Part shown: positions 8,542-17,041 of the stretch, one piece after another
How positions within the stretch are numbered: the first letter of the stretch is position 1
Layout: every line of letters begins with the position of its first letter
Source of the DNA: Comamonas avium
GTDB lineage: Bacteria > Pseudomonadota > Gammaproteobacteria > Burkholderiales > Burkholderiaceae_C
Assembly (NCBI RefSeq): GCF_014836675.1
Contig: NZ_JACSQK010000003.1
Span: 480,544-544,543, forward strand
DNA length: 64,000 nt
Direction: 5' to 3'
Notes under the pieces: generated by a model
Databases searched by the model: none
What the model saw: the letters and a program-made list of their open reading frames with translations, nothing else
What the model was told of the DNA's origin: nothing
Program-made: the position numbers and the translations under genes

Positions 8542-9401
8542 TCAGTGTTTTAATGGCGGTGAAAAATGAATGTGTGCACATTGAATCTGCGATTCAAAGT
8601 ATTCAAAGGCAGAATGTTGGGAATATAGAGATAATTGTTATAGATGATGGTTCAACTGATTCGACTGTGGAAATTATAAAATCAATTGCTTTAACGGATG
8701 GTCGAATTATTTTTGATAATAATCCAACATCTGGCAAAGTATCTGCATTTAAGCATGGATATCGATTAGCACAGGGTGAATGTATCGCCTTGTTTGCGGG
8801 TGATGACATCATGCCTTTGGACTCTTTGGCCAAAAGAATGAATGATATGCAAAATATGGAATCGCCGGCGATATTAATGTCAAAGATTCAGGTTTTATCT
8901 GAAGATAAAAGAATTGATGGAATACTAATTCCAAAGAGGAAAGGGCGCGGCAACCCTTCTGGGGCTTCCATCATGTTTGATAGAGCGGCCGCAAAATATT
9001 TGATGGATATCCCTGATTCACTCCCCAATGAAGATACTTGGATGGATTTTTGCCTGACATATTTACCTATGCTGCATGTGAAATCACATGACGATGTGGC
9101 TTGTTTATGGAGAGTTCACTCTGGTAATTCAATTACCATCAAAGATGACTATCAAACGTTCAATAAAAAATTCTCCAAGCGAATGAATGTAATTGATGAA
9201 TTTTTAAATAAATATAAAGAAATCTTACCCATCGATCGAATTGCCTATTTGAAAAATCTCTCTTGCGCAGAAAACTATCGTCGTAAAGGAGATTGGCTAG
9301 ATATCTTATTTGCTAAAATTACGCTATCTGATAAATTAAGATTTCTGGCATATTCAAATAAATATTTCTACGCTATGAGAAAAATTATTAGGTCGATATA
9401 A
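8535..9401 (+). CDS. Family 2 glycosyltransferase
   Basis: A 288-aa GT-A enzyme. The N-terminus (ISVLMAVKNE) and IIVIDDGSTDST are the nucleotide-sugar-binding part, and FAGDDIM near residue 95 is the metal-binding DxD-like site. The C-terminal part is variable, as usual for acceptor recognition. It overlaps the Wzy candidate by 7 nt and precedes wbpG by 2 nt, and shares the low GC of the Wzy gene. It should add one sugar of the O unit on the cytoplasmic face of the membrane; donor and acceptor cannot be read from sequence. Confidence 0.85.
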   Translation: MLISVLMAVKNECVHIESAIQSIQRQNVGNIEIIVIDDGSTDSTVEIIKSIALTDGRIIFDNNPTSGKVSAFKHGYRLAQGECIALFAGDDIMPLDSLAKRMNDMQNMESPAILMSKIQVLSEDKRIDGILIPKRKGRGNPSGASIMFDRAAAKYLMDIPDSLPNEDTWMDFCLTYLPMLHVKSHDDVACLWRVHSGNSITIKDDYQTFNKKFSKRMNVIDEFLNKYKEILPIDRIAYLKNLSCAENYRRKGDWLDILFAKITLSDKLRFLAYSNKYFYAMRKIIRSI

Positions 9402-9403
9402 GT

Positions 9404-10537
9404 ATGAGCTACAAAATCTGCACTCACTGCATCATGGATACTTCAGATCCCCACATTCAATTTGATGACCATGGGGTTTGTGAATACTGCAATAATTTTA
9501 AAACTACCATTCAGCCCAACTGGGATACAGGCGCTCAAGGTGCTGCAGCGCTGGCGCACATGGCCGAGCAGATCAAGGCGGATACCCAAGGCAAAGAGTT
9601 TGATGCCATTATTGGTCTTAGTGGCGGATTAGACAGTTCTTATGCAGCTTATATAGCCGCGAAGAAAATGGGTCTACGCCCATTACTATTCCATGTGGAT
9701 GCAGGCTGGAATACGGATCAGGCTGTAGGTAATATCGAAAAACTGGTTGATGGCCTAGGGGTGGATTTGTACACCGAGGTTATTAATTGGGAAGAAATGA
9801 AGGATTTGCAGGTTGCCTTCTTGAAGTCAGGGATTCCAGACCAAGACCTGCCTCAGGATGCATCGTTTTTCTCTTCTCTCTATAAGTTTGCTCGTAAACA
9901 CAAAATCAAGCATGTGATTACAGGATCAAATTTTTCAACGGAGTGCTGCCGAGAGCCTGAAGAGTGGGGTGGATATCTGGGTATCGATACTATGTTGTTC
10001 CGCGACATTCACCGTCAATTTGGTAAACGTCCGCTGGAAACCTTTCCAATCAAAGATATCTTGGTTTATAAGCTGTTCTATCAAAAAATTCTTGGGATGA
10101 AGGTGCACCATCCGCTAAATCTTGTTCCTTTCGTGAAGAAGGATGCTGAAGATGAGCTGGAGCGCTTATTTGGCTGGCAGCGCTTTCAGCACAAGCACCA
10201 CGAGTCGCGATTCACCCGTTTCTACGAAGATTATTGGCTCCCTCGTAAATTCGGCTTCCATAAGCGCCGTGCACACTTTTCCAGTTTGATCATGACTGGG
10301 CAAATGACGCGGGAAGCTGCACTTGAGCGTATTGCAAAGCCCGAAATGGACGAACATTTTCTGAAGCAGGAGTTCGAATACGTAGCCCATAAGCTCGATC
10401 TGACTGTTGATGAATTGCAGCAGATATTTGATGCACCTAACAAGACTTATCGTGACTATAAAAACAAGCGGTGGTTGATTGGCTTGGGCGCTAATGTCAT
10501 GCGCTGGCTGGGCCTGGAAAAGAGGTATTTCCGGTGA
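9404..10537 (+). CDS. wbpG: N-acetyl sugar amidotransferase, WbpG-like
   Basis: A 377-aa ATP-dependent amidotransferase that converts the 3-acetamido group of a 2,3-diacetamido uronic acid to an acetamidino group, using ammonia delivered by HisH/HisF paralogues. A Cys4-type N-terminus is visible (CTHC at 7-10, CEYC at 26-29). The PP-loop ATP pyrophosphatase motif SGGLDSS is at 73-79. Length and motifs match the WbpG/PseA-like N-acetyl sugar amidotransferase family. Its stop overlaps the GTG start of hisH by 4 nt, and hisF follows, exactly the trio needed for the reaction. Confidence 0.9.
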   Translation: MSYKICTHCIMDTSDPHIQFDDHGVCEYCNNFKTTIQPNWDTGAQGAAALAHMAEQIKADTQGKEFDAIIGLSGGLDSSYAAYIAAKKMGLRPLLFHVDAGWNTDQAVGNIEKLVDGLGVDLYTEVINWEEMKDLQVAFLKSGIPDQDLPQDASFFSSLYKFARKHKIKHVITGSNFSTECCREPEEWGGYLGIDTMLFRDIHRQFGKRPLETFPIKDILVYKLFYQKILGMKVHHPLNLVPFVKKDAEDELERLFGWQRFQHKHHESRFTRFYEDYWLPRKFGFHKRRAHFSSLIMTGQMTREAALERIAKPEMDEHFLKQEFEYVAHKLDLTVDELQQIFDAPNKTYRDYKNKRWLIGLGANVMRWLGLEKRYFR

Positions 10538-11148
10538 TTCGAATCATTGACTACGGTGTTGGGAATATCCAGGCGTTTCTGACCATGTTCAAGCGCCTTG
10601 GTGTTGAGGCCGCGCGCGCTCGCACTGTGGAGGAGCTTGAGGGGGCTACGCGTCTTGTGTTGCCGGGTGTAGGAGCGTTTGACCATGCGATGGGGCTGCT
10701 CAACGAGTCGGGCATGCGGCAACGGCTGGAAGAGATGGTGCGGGTTCAGCAAGTGCCGGTGATCGGTATCTGCGTTGGCATGCAGATGTTGGCCAACGGC
10801 AGTGATGAGGGCGAGCTTCCGGGGCTGGGCTGGGTGCCAGGGCGTGTCAAGGCATTCGCCTCTACGCCTGCCTCAAAGGATTTGCCAATGCCGCACATGG
10901 GGTGGAATGACATTCAAGTTCGACCGGAGCATAAGCTGTTCACCGGTTTTGAACCGGAGCCGCGTTTTTACTTTCTGCATTCTTATTATTTCGATGCGAA
11001 TAACAAAGAAGATGTTGCTGCTACTGCGGAATACGGTATGAACTTTGATTGCATTGTCTCCAAAGGGAATATTCATGGTGTGCAGTGCCATCCAGAAAAG
11101 AGCCACCATTTCGGTGCCCAGCTTTTGAAGAATTTTGTGGAGTTTTGA
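10534..11148 (+). CDS. hisH: HisH-type glutamine amidotransferase for sugar amidination
   Basis: A 204-aa class-I glutamine amidotransferase starting at GTG 10534, coupled to wbpG by a 4-nt overlap. The catalytic triad is intact: nucleophile C80 in IGICVGMQM, and H186 and E188 in VQCHPEKS. In sequence it is a HisH paralogue. Because it lies between wbpG and hisF in a sugar locus rather than with his genes, it most likely supplies ammonia to WbpG through HisF (HisH2 role) and not to histidine synthesis. The chromosomal his operon copy is expected elsewhere. Confidence 0.88.
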   Translation: MIRIIDYGVGNIQAFLTMFKRLGVEAARARTVEELEGATRLVLPGVGAFDHAMGLLNESGMRQRLEEMVRVQQVPVIGICVGMQMLANGSDEGELPGLGWVPGRVKAFASTPASKDLPMPHMGWNDIQVRPEHKLFTGFEPEPRFYFLHSYYFDANNKEDVAATAEYGMNFDCIVSKGNIHGVQCHPEKSHHFGAQLLKNFVEF

Positions 11149-11151
11149 ACT

Positions 11152-11949
11152 ATGCTGCGCCCCCGCATCATTCCTTGTTTGCTTGTCCATAAAGGTGGTT
11201 TGGTTAAGACCCAGAATTTCAAGGCACCGAAGTATGTTGGCGACCCCATCAATGCAGTCAAAATCTTCAATGAGAAAGAGGCCGATGAGTTGATGGTTCT
11301 CGACGTTGACGCCACCGTGAATGAGGTTGAGCCTAACTATGCGTTGATAGCAAAGCTGGCGGCAGAGTGTCGTATGCCCCTGTGCTATGGCGGCGGCGTT
11401 CGCACTGCAGAGCAAGCGTCACGGATTATCGATCTTGGTGTGGAGAAAGTGTCTGTCAGTTCTGCTGCTATATCTGATCCATTGCTTCTGACTCGTATGG
11501 CTCGTGCGATTGGCCGGCAAAGCGTGGTTGCTGTGCTGGATGTGCGTAAAAAAACTGGCCTTTTTAGCAAAGGGTATGAGCTATGTACCCACAATGCAAA
11601 GACGGCGCACAAGCTGGATCCAGTTGTGTTTGCTCGGCAATTGCAAGAGGCAGGTGCCGGAGAGATCGTGATTAACTCCGTCAACCACGATGGTGAGATG
11701 AAGGGCTACGACATTGAACTGGCCAAGCAGGTGCGGGCTGCCGTCAATGTACCTGTTACGGTGCTTGGAGGTGCGGGTTCACTGGAGCATATTGGAGACT
11801 TACTGAAGGCCTGTGGAGTGATAGGCGCTGCAGCTGGAAGCTTGTTTGTTTTCAAAGGGCAGTACCGCGCGGTACTGATCAGTTATCCGACACCGCAGCA
11901 AAAAGATGTCCTGTGCCGAGAGGCTTTGGGTTTGCAGCGCAAAATTTGA
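11152..11949 (+). CDS. hisF: HisF2-type ammonia-channel barrel protein (AglZ/HisF2 family)
   Basis: A 265-aa beta/alpha barrel of the HisF family, 3 nt after hisH. The N-terminus reads IIPCLLVHKGGL, where genuine HisF has IPCLDV; the first catalytic aspartate (Asp11) is replaced by leucine. The second Asp region (VVAVLDVRKK) is kept. Loss of Asp11 fits an ammonia-channelling paralogue that no longer makes imidazole glycerol phosphate. It would form a complex with the HisH and WbpG homologues just upstream. Histidine biosynthesis is unlikely. Confidence 0.88.
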   Translation: MLRPRIIPCLLVHKGGLVKTQNFKAPKYVGDPINAVKIFNEKEADELMVLDVDATVNEVEPNYALIAKLAAECRMPLCYGGGVRTAEQASRIIDLGVEKVSVSSAAISDPLLLTRMARAIGRQSVVAVLDVRKKTGLFSKGYELCTHNAKTAHKLDPVVFARQLQEAGAGEIVINSVNHDGEMKGYDIELAKQVRAAVNVPVTVLGGAGSLEHIGDLLKACGVIGAAAGSLFVFKGQYRAVLISYPTPQQKDVLCREALGLQRKI

Positions 11950-11957
11950 GTGAAATG

Positions 11958-13001
11958 ATGTTTACTAATAAGACCCTTCTGATTACCGGTGGCACAGGCT
12001 CTTTCGGTAATGCGGTATTCAAGCGTTTCCTGGATACTGATATTGCTGAAATTCGTATCTTCAGTCGGGATGAAAAGAAGCAAGACGACATGCGCAAGCG
12101 CTATAACAGCGACAAGCTCAAGTTCTACATTGGTGACGTGCGCGATGCGCGCAGCGTAGAGCAGGCAATGCGTGGGGTCGACTATGTGTTCCATGCTGCG
12201 GCACTCAAGCAGGTGCCATCGTGCGAATTTCACCCTATGCAAGCGGTGCGTACCAACGTACTTGGAACAGAAAACGTGCTGGAAGCCGCCATCCAGGCAG
12301 GCGTTAAGCGCGTGGTGTGTCTGAGCACCGATAAGGCGGTGTATCCCATCAATGCCATGGGTATCAGCAAGGCCATGATGGAGAAAGTGATGGTTGCGGC
12401 TAGCCGTAACTTGGAAGGCACGGGCACGGTGATCTGCGGCACGCGCTATGGCAATGTGATGGCCTCGCGCGGGTCGGTGATTCCGCTATTTGTGCAGCAG
12501 GCATTTGCAGGCAATCCCCTCACCCTGACCAACCCGGCCATGACCCGCTTCATGATGACGTTGGCAGATGCTGTGGACTTGGTACTGTATGCGTTTGAGC
12601 ATGGCAACAACGGTGATATTTTTGTACAGAAGGCTCCCGCTGCGACGGTGCAGGTGCTGGCCCACGCAGTCCTGACGTTAATGGGCAAGGCTGACCACCC
12701 TGTGCACACCATTGGTACCAGACATGGAGAAAAGCTTTACGAGGCCTTGCTCAGTCGTGAGGAGCTGGCATGTGCCGAGGACATGGGGGACTACTACCGT
12801 GTTCCACCGGATGGGCGTGATCTCAACTATGCCAAGTTTACGGAGCAAGGAGCGCAACGTTTGACGGAGACTTCTGAGGAAGAAGACTACAACTCGCACA
12901 ATACCAAGCGCTTGGATGTGGATGGCATGAAGCAGTTGTTGCTCAAACTCGATTTCATGCAGCGCATTGCACGTGGCGAGCACGCAGAGGCTGAGGAGTA
13001 A
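11958..13001 (+). CDS. fnlA: UDP-GlcNAc 4,6-dehydratase/5-epimerase, FnlA/WbjB/CapE-like
   Basis: First enzyme of UDP-N-acetyl-L-fucosamine synthesis, 347 aa from ATG 11958 (ATG 11955 is equally possible; an upstream extension to 11913 would overlap hisF). It is an extended SDR with NAD-binding TGGTGSFG at 10-17, the acid/base region LSTDKAVYPINAMGISK, in which Met replaces the usual Tyr (MxxxK), and substrate-site GTRYGNVMASRGSVIP. This pattern is typical of FlaA1/CapE-type dehydratases. It starts 8 nt after hisF and is followed by fnlB and fnlC, the complete and conserved L-FucNAc gene order. Confidence 0.9.
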   Translation: MFTNKTLLITGGTGSFGNAVFKRFLDTDIAEIRIFSRDEKKQDDMRKRYNSDKLKFYIGDVRDARSVEQAMRGVDYVFHAAALKQVPSCEFHPMQAVRTNVLGTENVLEAAIQAGVKRVVCLSTDKAVYPINAMGISKAMMEKVMVAASRNLEGTGTVICGTRYGNVMASRGSVIPLFVQQAFAGNPLTLTNPAMTRFMMTLADAVDLVLYAFEHGNNGDIFVQKAPAATVQVLAHAVLTLMGKADHPVHTIGTRHGEKLYEALLSREELACAEDMGDYYRVPPDGRDLNYAKFTEQGAQRLTETSEEEDYNSHNTKRLDVDGMKQLLLKLDFMQRIARGEHAEAEE

Positions 13002-13006
13002 CTGCT

Positions 13007-14137
13007 GTGAAAAAGGTCTTGGTAACCGGCGCAGATGGTTTTGTCGGCAAGAATTTGCAGCTTCATCTGGCCGATCGCAAGGATGTGCAAGTGCTGCGCT
13101 TTACGCGTGAAAGCGATGTAGCGCAATTGCCCCATTTATTGCGTGATGTAGACTTTATTTTCCATTTGGCAGGTGTCAATCGACCACAAACTCCACAGGA
13201 GTTCGTTGTCGGTAATGCTGCACTGACAGAGGTGTTGTGTCATGCAGTGAGAGGTGTTGCAGCAGATACAGGGCGAAAAATTCCCGTTGTGTACACCTCG
13301 TCCACACAAGCTTTACGCGATAACCCATATGGCAATAGCAAGCGCTTGGCTGAAGAGGCGTTGTTTGAGTTGCAACGTCTTTGGGGTGTGCCGGTGCATG
13401 TGTTTCGCTTGCCGAATGTATTTGGCAAGTGGTGCAAACCCAATTACAACTCGGCCGTAGCTACGTTCTGCCACAACATTGCGCGTGATCTGCCTATTCA
13501 GGTGAACGATCCTGATGCGCCGCTGACGCTGGTGTATGTAGATGATGTGGTTAAAAGGTTCATTGAACTCTTGGATGGCGCGGATGCCATGGTGGATGTC
13601 AATGGGCTTGCAACAGTGTCACCGCAATACACAACAACAGTTGGTGAGATGGCGAGGCAGATTCAGGCATTTAAGAACAGCCGTAGCACGCTGATGACAG
13701 AGCGTGTGGGCACAGGGTTGGTGCGTGCGCTGTACGCAACCTACGTCAGCTACTTGCCTGTGGATACCTTTGCCTACACTGTGCCGATGTATGGTGACCA
13801 ACGTGGGGTGTTTGCAGAGATGTTGAAAACGCCCGACTGCGGTCAGTTCAGTTACTTCACTGCACACCCGGGTATTACGCGGGGAGGGCATTACCACCAC
13901 ACCAAGACGGAAAAGTTTTTGGTGATAAAGGGGCAGGCCCGTTTTAAATTTCGCCACATGCTGACTGGCGAAGCGTACGAATTGGTGACCAACGGCGATA
14001 AGGCCGAAATTGTGGAAACAGTCCCTGGCTGGACGCACGACATCACGAATATTGGTTCTGACGAAATGGTCGTCATGCTCTGGGCCAATGAGGTATTTGA
14101 CCGCGCACGGCCAGATACTTTTGCCTGTTTGCTGTAG
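13007..14137 (+). CDS. fnlB: SDR-cupin reductase for L-FucNAc synthesis, FnlB/WbjC/CapF-like
   Basis: A 376-aa bifunctional protein. The N-terminal SDR domain has TGADGFVGKN at 8-17 and reduces the 4-keto sugar. The C-terminal cupin domain (about 250-376) has RGGHYHHTKTEKF and carries out the preceding 3-epimerisation in CapF-type enzymes. The start is GTG 13007, with GAGGAG at 12993-12998 as ribosome binding site. It is 5 nt downstream of fnlA. The SDR+cupin fusion is diagnostic for the L-FucNAc/L-talose pathway, which makes the functional call strong. Confidence 0.9.
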   Translation: MKKVLVTGADGFVGKNLQLHLADRKDVQVLRFTRESDVAQLPHLLRDVDFIFHLAGVNRPQTPQEFVVGNAALTEVLCHAVRGVAADTGRKIPVVYTSSTQALRDNPYGNSKRLAEEALFELQRLWGVPVHVFRLPNVFGKWCKPNYNSAVATFCHNIARDLPIQVNDPDAPLTLVYVDDVVKRFIELLDGADAMVDVNGLATVSPQYTTTVGEMARQIQAFKNSRSTLMTERVGTGLVRALYATYVSYLPVDTFAYTVPMYGDQRGVFAEMLKTPDCGQFSYFTAHPGITRGGHYHHTKTEKFLVIKGQARFKFRHMLTGEAYELVTNGDKAEIVETVPGWTHDITNIGSDEMVVMLWANEVFDRARPDTFACLL

Positions 14138-14193
14138 CTCACAGTACCTGATGCCCAGCATGGCCGGGTATCCGTTTTTTTCTTACTATTTCA

Positions 14194-15336
14194 ATGAAAA
14201 AACTCAAAATCATGACCGTGGTTGGTACCCGGCCTGAAATCATTCGCCTTTCACGTGTGCTGGCGCGTTTGGATGAGCATTGCGAGCATGTGCTGGTGCA
14301 CACGGGTCAAAACTACGATTACGAGTTGAATCAGATTTTTTTTGATGACCTGGGCCTTCGCAAGCCTGATCATTTTCTGAACGCTGCGGTTGGCAGTGCT
14401 GCCGAGACGATTGGCACCATCATTGCCAAGATGGACGGTCTGCTATTAGCTGAACAACCTGAGGCCATGCTCGTGCTTGGCGATACCAACAGTTGCTTGA
14501 GTGTGATTCCAGCCAAGCGGCGCAAGGTTCCCATCTTTCACATGGAGGCTGGCAATCGTTGTTTTGACATGCGAGTGCCCGAAGAGATCAACCGTCGCAT
14601 CGTTGACCACACCGCTGATATCAACCTCACATATAGCAGCATTGCACGTGACTACCTGCTGCGTGAAGGTTTGCCGCCTGATCAAGTCATTAAAACCGGT
14701 AGCCCGATGTTCGAGGTGCTAACGCACTACCGACCACAGATTGATGCTTCCTCTGTACTGCAACGCTTGGGGCTGACCAAAGAGGGCTACTTTGTTGTCA
14801 GCGCCCACCGTGAGGAAAACATTGAGAGTGAGCGCAGCTTTACCAAGCTAGCTGCGGTACTCAATACTTTGGCAGAAGACTACGGCCTGCCAGTGGTGGT
14901 GAGCACGCACCCTCGTACTCAAAAACGCATTGACGTGACGGGCATACAGTTTCATCCCTTGGTGCAGCTGATGAAGCCTTTGGGGTTTCATGATTACAAC
15001 CACCTGCAATTGCACGCCAGAGCCGTGCTATCAGACAGCGGCACTATCAATGAAGAGGCCAGCATCCTTAACTTCCCCGCGTTGAACTTGCGCGAGGCGC
15101 ATGAGCGCCCCGAAGGCATGGAAGAGGCTGCAGCCATGATGGTGGGCTTAGAGGTCAATCGTGTGCGGCAAGGGCTGGCCATTTTGGCCAGTCAGCCACG
15201 TGGCAGTGATCGCAGTAATCCGCACGGAATTCGCCCTGTGTATGACTACAGCATGCCGAATGTGAGTGACAAGGTTCTACGTATCGTACATAGCTATACC
15301 GATTATGTGAACCGTGTAGTGTGGAAAAAATATTAA
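14194..15336 (+). CDS. fnlC: UDP-N-acetyl-L-fucosamine synthase (C2 epimerase), FnlC/WbjD/CapG-like
   Basis: A 380-aa non-hydrolysing UDP-GlcNAc 2-epimerase family member. Family motifs are present: VVGTRPEIIRLS at 9-20, HTGQNYD, LGDTNS, HMEAGNRCFD, VSAHREENIE and SDSGTINEEA. WecB itself is similar, but its position directly after fnlA-fnlB assigns it to the last step, 2-epimerisation to UDP-L-FucNAc. The 56-nt gap to fnlB is larger than the other gaps in this run and shows no obvious promoter. No strong Shine-Dalgarno precedes ATG 14194. Confidence 0.9.
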   Translation: MKKLKIMTVVGTRPEIIRLSRVLARLDEHCEHVLVHTGQNYDYELNQIFFDDLGLRKPDHFLNAAVGSAAETIGTIIAKMDGLLLAEQPEAMLVLGDTNSCLSVIPAKRRKVPIFHMEAGNRCFDMRVPEEINRRIVDHTADINLTYSSIARDYLLREGLPPDQVIKTGSPMFEVLTHYRPQIDASSVLQRLGLTKEGYFVVSAHREENIESERSFTKLAAVLNTLAEDYGLPVVVSTHPRTQKRIDVTGIQFHPLVQLMKPLGFHDYNHLQLHARAVLSDSGTINEEASILNFPALNLREAHERPEGMEEAAAMMVGLEVNRVRQGLAILASQPRGSDRSNPHGIRPVYDYSMPNVSDKVLRIVHSYTDYVNRVVWKKY

Positions 15337-15349
15337 ATATTATTGAATA

Positions 15350-16540
15350 ATGAGAATAGCCTTAATTGCTGATACTTTTCCTCCTTTGCGTAATTCTGGT
15401 GCAGTACAACTAAGGGATTTATCACGAGAGTTTGTTGCGCAAGGCCATCAGTTGACAGTAATTCTTCCCTCGTGGGATATTGAGGAAGACTATTCAATTG
15501 AAGAAATGGATGGGTTTCAGGTTTTAAGGTTAAAGTCCTTAAAGAGTAAAGATGTCAGCTATTTAAGAAGAACAATTGCAGAATTGCTGATGTCTTTTTC
15601 CATGCGGAGAAATTTTAAAAAAAGCCCATTCATGAATGTGCAATGGAATGCGGTCGTGTGGTACGCGCCTTCCATTTTTCATGGATACTTTGTTAATTTT
15701 TTGAAAAAGAAAAATAATTGCAAAAGTTATTTAATTATTAGAGATATCTTTCCTCAATGGGCGGTAGACATGGAATTGATGGGAAAAGGGGCTCCCTATC
15801 ATTTCTTCAACGCGATTGCAAGATATCAATATTCTGTGGCAGATACCATAGGGGTGCAAACTCCAGGTAATTTGACGTATTTTAAAGAGTGGATAGAGAA
15901 TAAAGGTAAAGAAGTCGTTGTTCTTCAAAATTGGCTGGCTGATACAAAGCCTGATAAATGCTCGATAGATATAGAAAATACAATATTAGCAGGTCGTAAA
16001 ATTTTTGTTTATGCTGGAAATATGGGTATTGCTCAGGGAATGGATGTCCTGATAGATTTGGCAGAAAAATTAAAATATCAAAAAAATATCGGATTTCTGT
16101 TTGTTGGTCGCGGTAGCGAAGTGAAAAGATTGACTGCGCAAGTAGAGCGACGGTTGCTGGATAATGTTCTGTTTAAAGATGAAATTCATCCTGATGATAT
16201 ACCCGCTCTCTATGCACAATGTGCTGTTGGCATAGTTTCTCTAGACCAAAGGCATAAATCACATAACATTCCTGGTAAATTTCTTTCTTACATGCAAAGT
16301 GGTCTCCCTGTATTGGCAAATATCAATCCTGGAAATGATCTGAAGGAAATTATTGATGGTTATGGAGTAGGAGTTGTTTGTGAGAATGCCAATGTGGAAG
16401 AGTTGGAGCGAAAATTAATAATTTTAATGAAGGATATAGAGACTGATAAAGATATTTATTCAAAATGTCGTCTGATTTATCGCGAACTTTTTTCACCTGA
16501 AAATGCAGTCAAACAAATTGTGTCTAGATTGAAGAAGTAA
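15350..16540 (+). CDS. wbuB: Family 4 glycosyltransferase, WbuB-like (probable L-FucNAc transferase)
   Basis: A 396-aa GT-B glycosyltransferase. The N-terminal domain starts MRIALIADTFPPLRNSGAVQ. The C-terminal GT4 domain has VYAGNMGIAQGMDVL, FVGRGSEVKRL and the nucleotide-sugar loop HNIPGKFLSYMQSGLPVLA. It lies 13 nt after fnlC and 3 nt before wbuC, the same neighbourhood as wbuB-wbuC after fnlABC in E. coli O26-type clusters. L-FucNAc is therefore the likely donor sugar. The gene is clearly more AT-rich than fnlABC, implying a separate origin or weaker selection. Confidence 0.82.
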   Translation: MRIALIADTFPPLRNSGAVQLRDLSREFVAQGHQLTVILPSWDIEEDYSIEEMDGFQVLRLKSLKSKDVSYLRRTIAELLMSFSMRRNFKKSPFMNVQWNAVVWYAPSIFHGYFVNFLKKKNNCKSYLIIRDIFPQWAVDMELMGKGAPYHFFNAIARYQYSVADTIGVQTPGNLTYFKEWIENKGKEVVVLQNWLADTKPDKCSIDIENTILAGRKIFVYAGNMGIAQGMDVLIDLAEKLKYQKNIGFLFVGRGSEVKRLTAQVERRLLDNVLFKDEIHPDDIPALYAQCAVGIVSLDQRHKSHNIPGKFLSYMQSGLPVLANINPGNDLKEIIDGYGVGVVCENANVEELERKLIILMKDIETDKDIYSKCRLIYRELFSPENAVKQIVSRLKK

Positions 16541-16543
16541 CTT

Positions 16544-17041
16544 ATGCATGCAAATATATTTTCAGAAAATATTTTGAATGAGTTGAGCTCTCAGGCTAAA
16601 AAAAACCTTAGAAAAAGACAGCACAAGAACTTGCATGCTGACTTTCAAGAGGCTTGTCAGCGATTTTTTAATGCGATTGAACCTGAGAGCTATTTAAGGC
16701 CGCACTGTCATGGCTCCCAGCAAGGAGCGGAAACCTTGATCGCTGTGAAGGGCTTGTTAGGGCTAGTGATTTTTGATAATAAAGGTGAGGTGGAGTTCAC
16801 GCATTTATTTGGTGCCGGGCGGCATGCAGGTGAAAAAGGTGTGGCAATTGGCGTTGAGGTTCAGCCAGGGCAATGGCACACCGTCGTCTCATTAGAAGAG
16901 GGATCTGTATTATTGGAAGTTAAGGGTGGGCCATTTAATCCAGAAGCCCCAAAATATTTTGCACCTTGGGCCCCTGATGAAATGACGCTGGAAAGCGAAA
17001 ATTACTTAGAACGTTTGAGAAAATATTTTCAATCTATTTAG
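16544..17041 (+). CDS. wbuC: Cupin-fold metalloprotein of the WbuC family
   Basis: A 165-aa cupin. The metal-site segment is visible as RPHCHGSQQGAETLIAVKG and the second cupin motif as VEVQPGQWHTVVSLEEGSVL. WbuC proteins regularly accompany L-FucNAc genes, but their reaction is not firmly established to my knowledge; an isomerase or sensor role is possible. It starts 3 nt after the GT4 gene. Its last 8 nt overlap the 3' end of the convergent minus-strand transferase gene (stops at 17039-17041 and 17034-17036), leaving no room for a spacer terminator. Confidence 0.82.
   Translation: MHANIFSENILNELSSQAKKNLRKRQHKNLHADFQEACQRFFNAIEPESYLRPHCHGSQQGAETLIAVKGLLGLVIFDNKGEVEFTHLFGAGRHAGEKGVAIGVEVQPGQWHTVVSLEEGSVLLEVKGGPFNPEAPKYFAPWAPDEMTLESENYLERLRKYFQSI

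Noticed and set aside
10534..11949. hisH and hisF read as histidine biosynthesis genes
   Set aside because: They lie with wbpG in a sugar locus, no other his genes are near, and HisF lacks Asp11.
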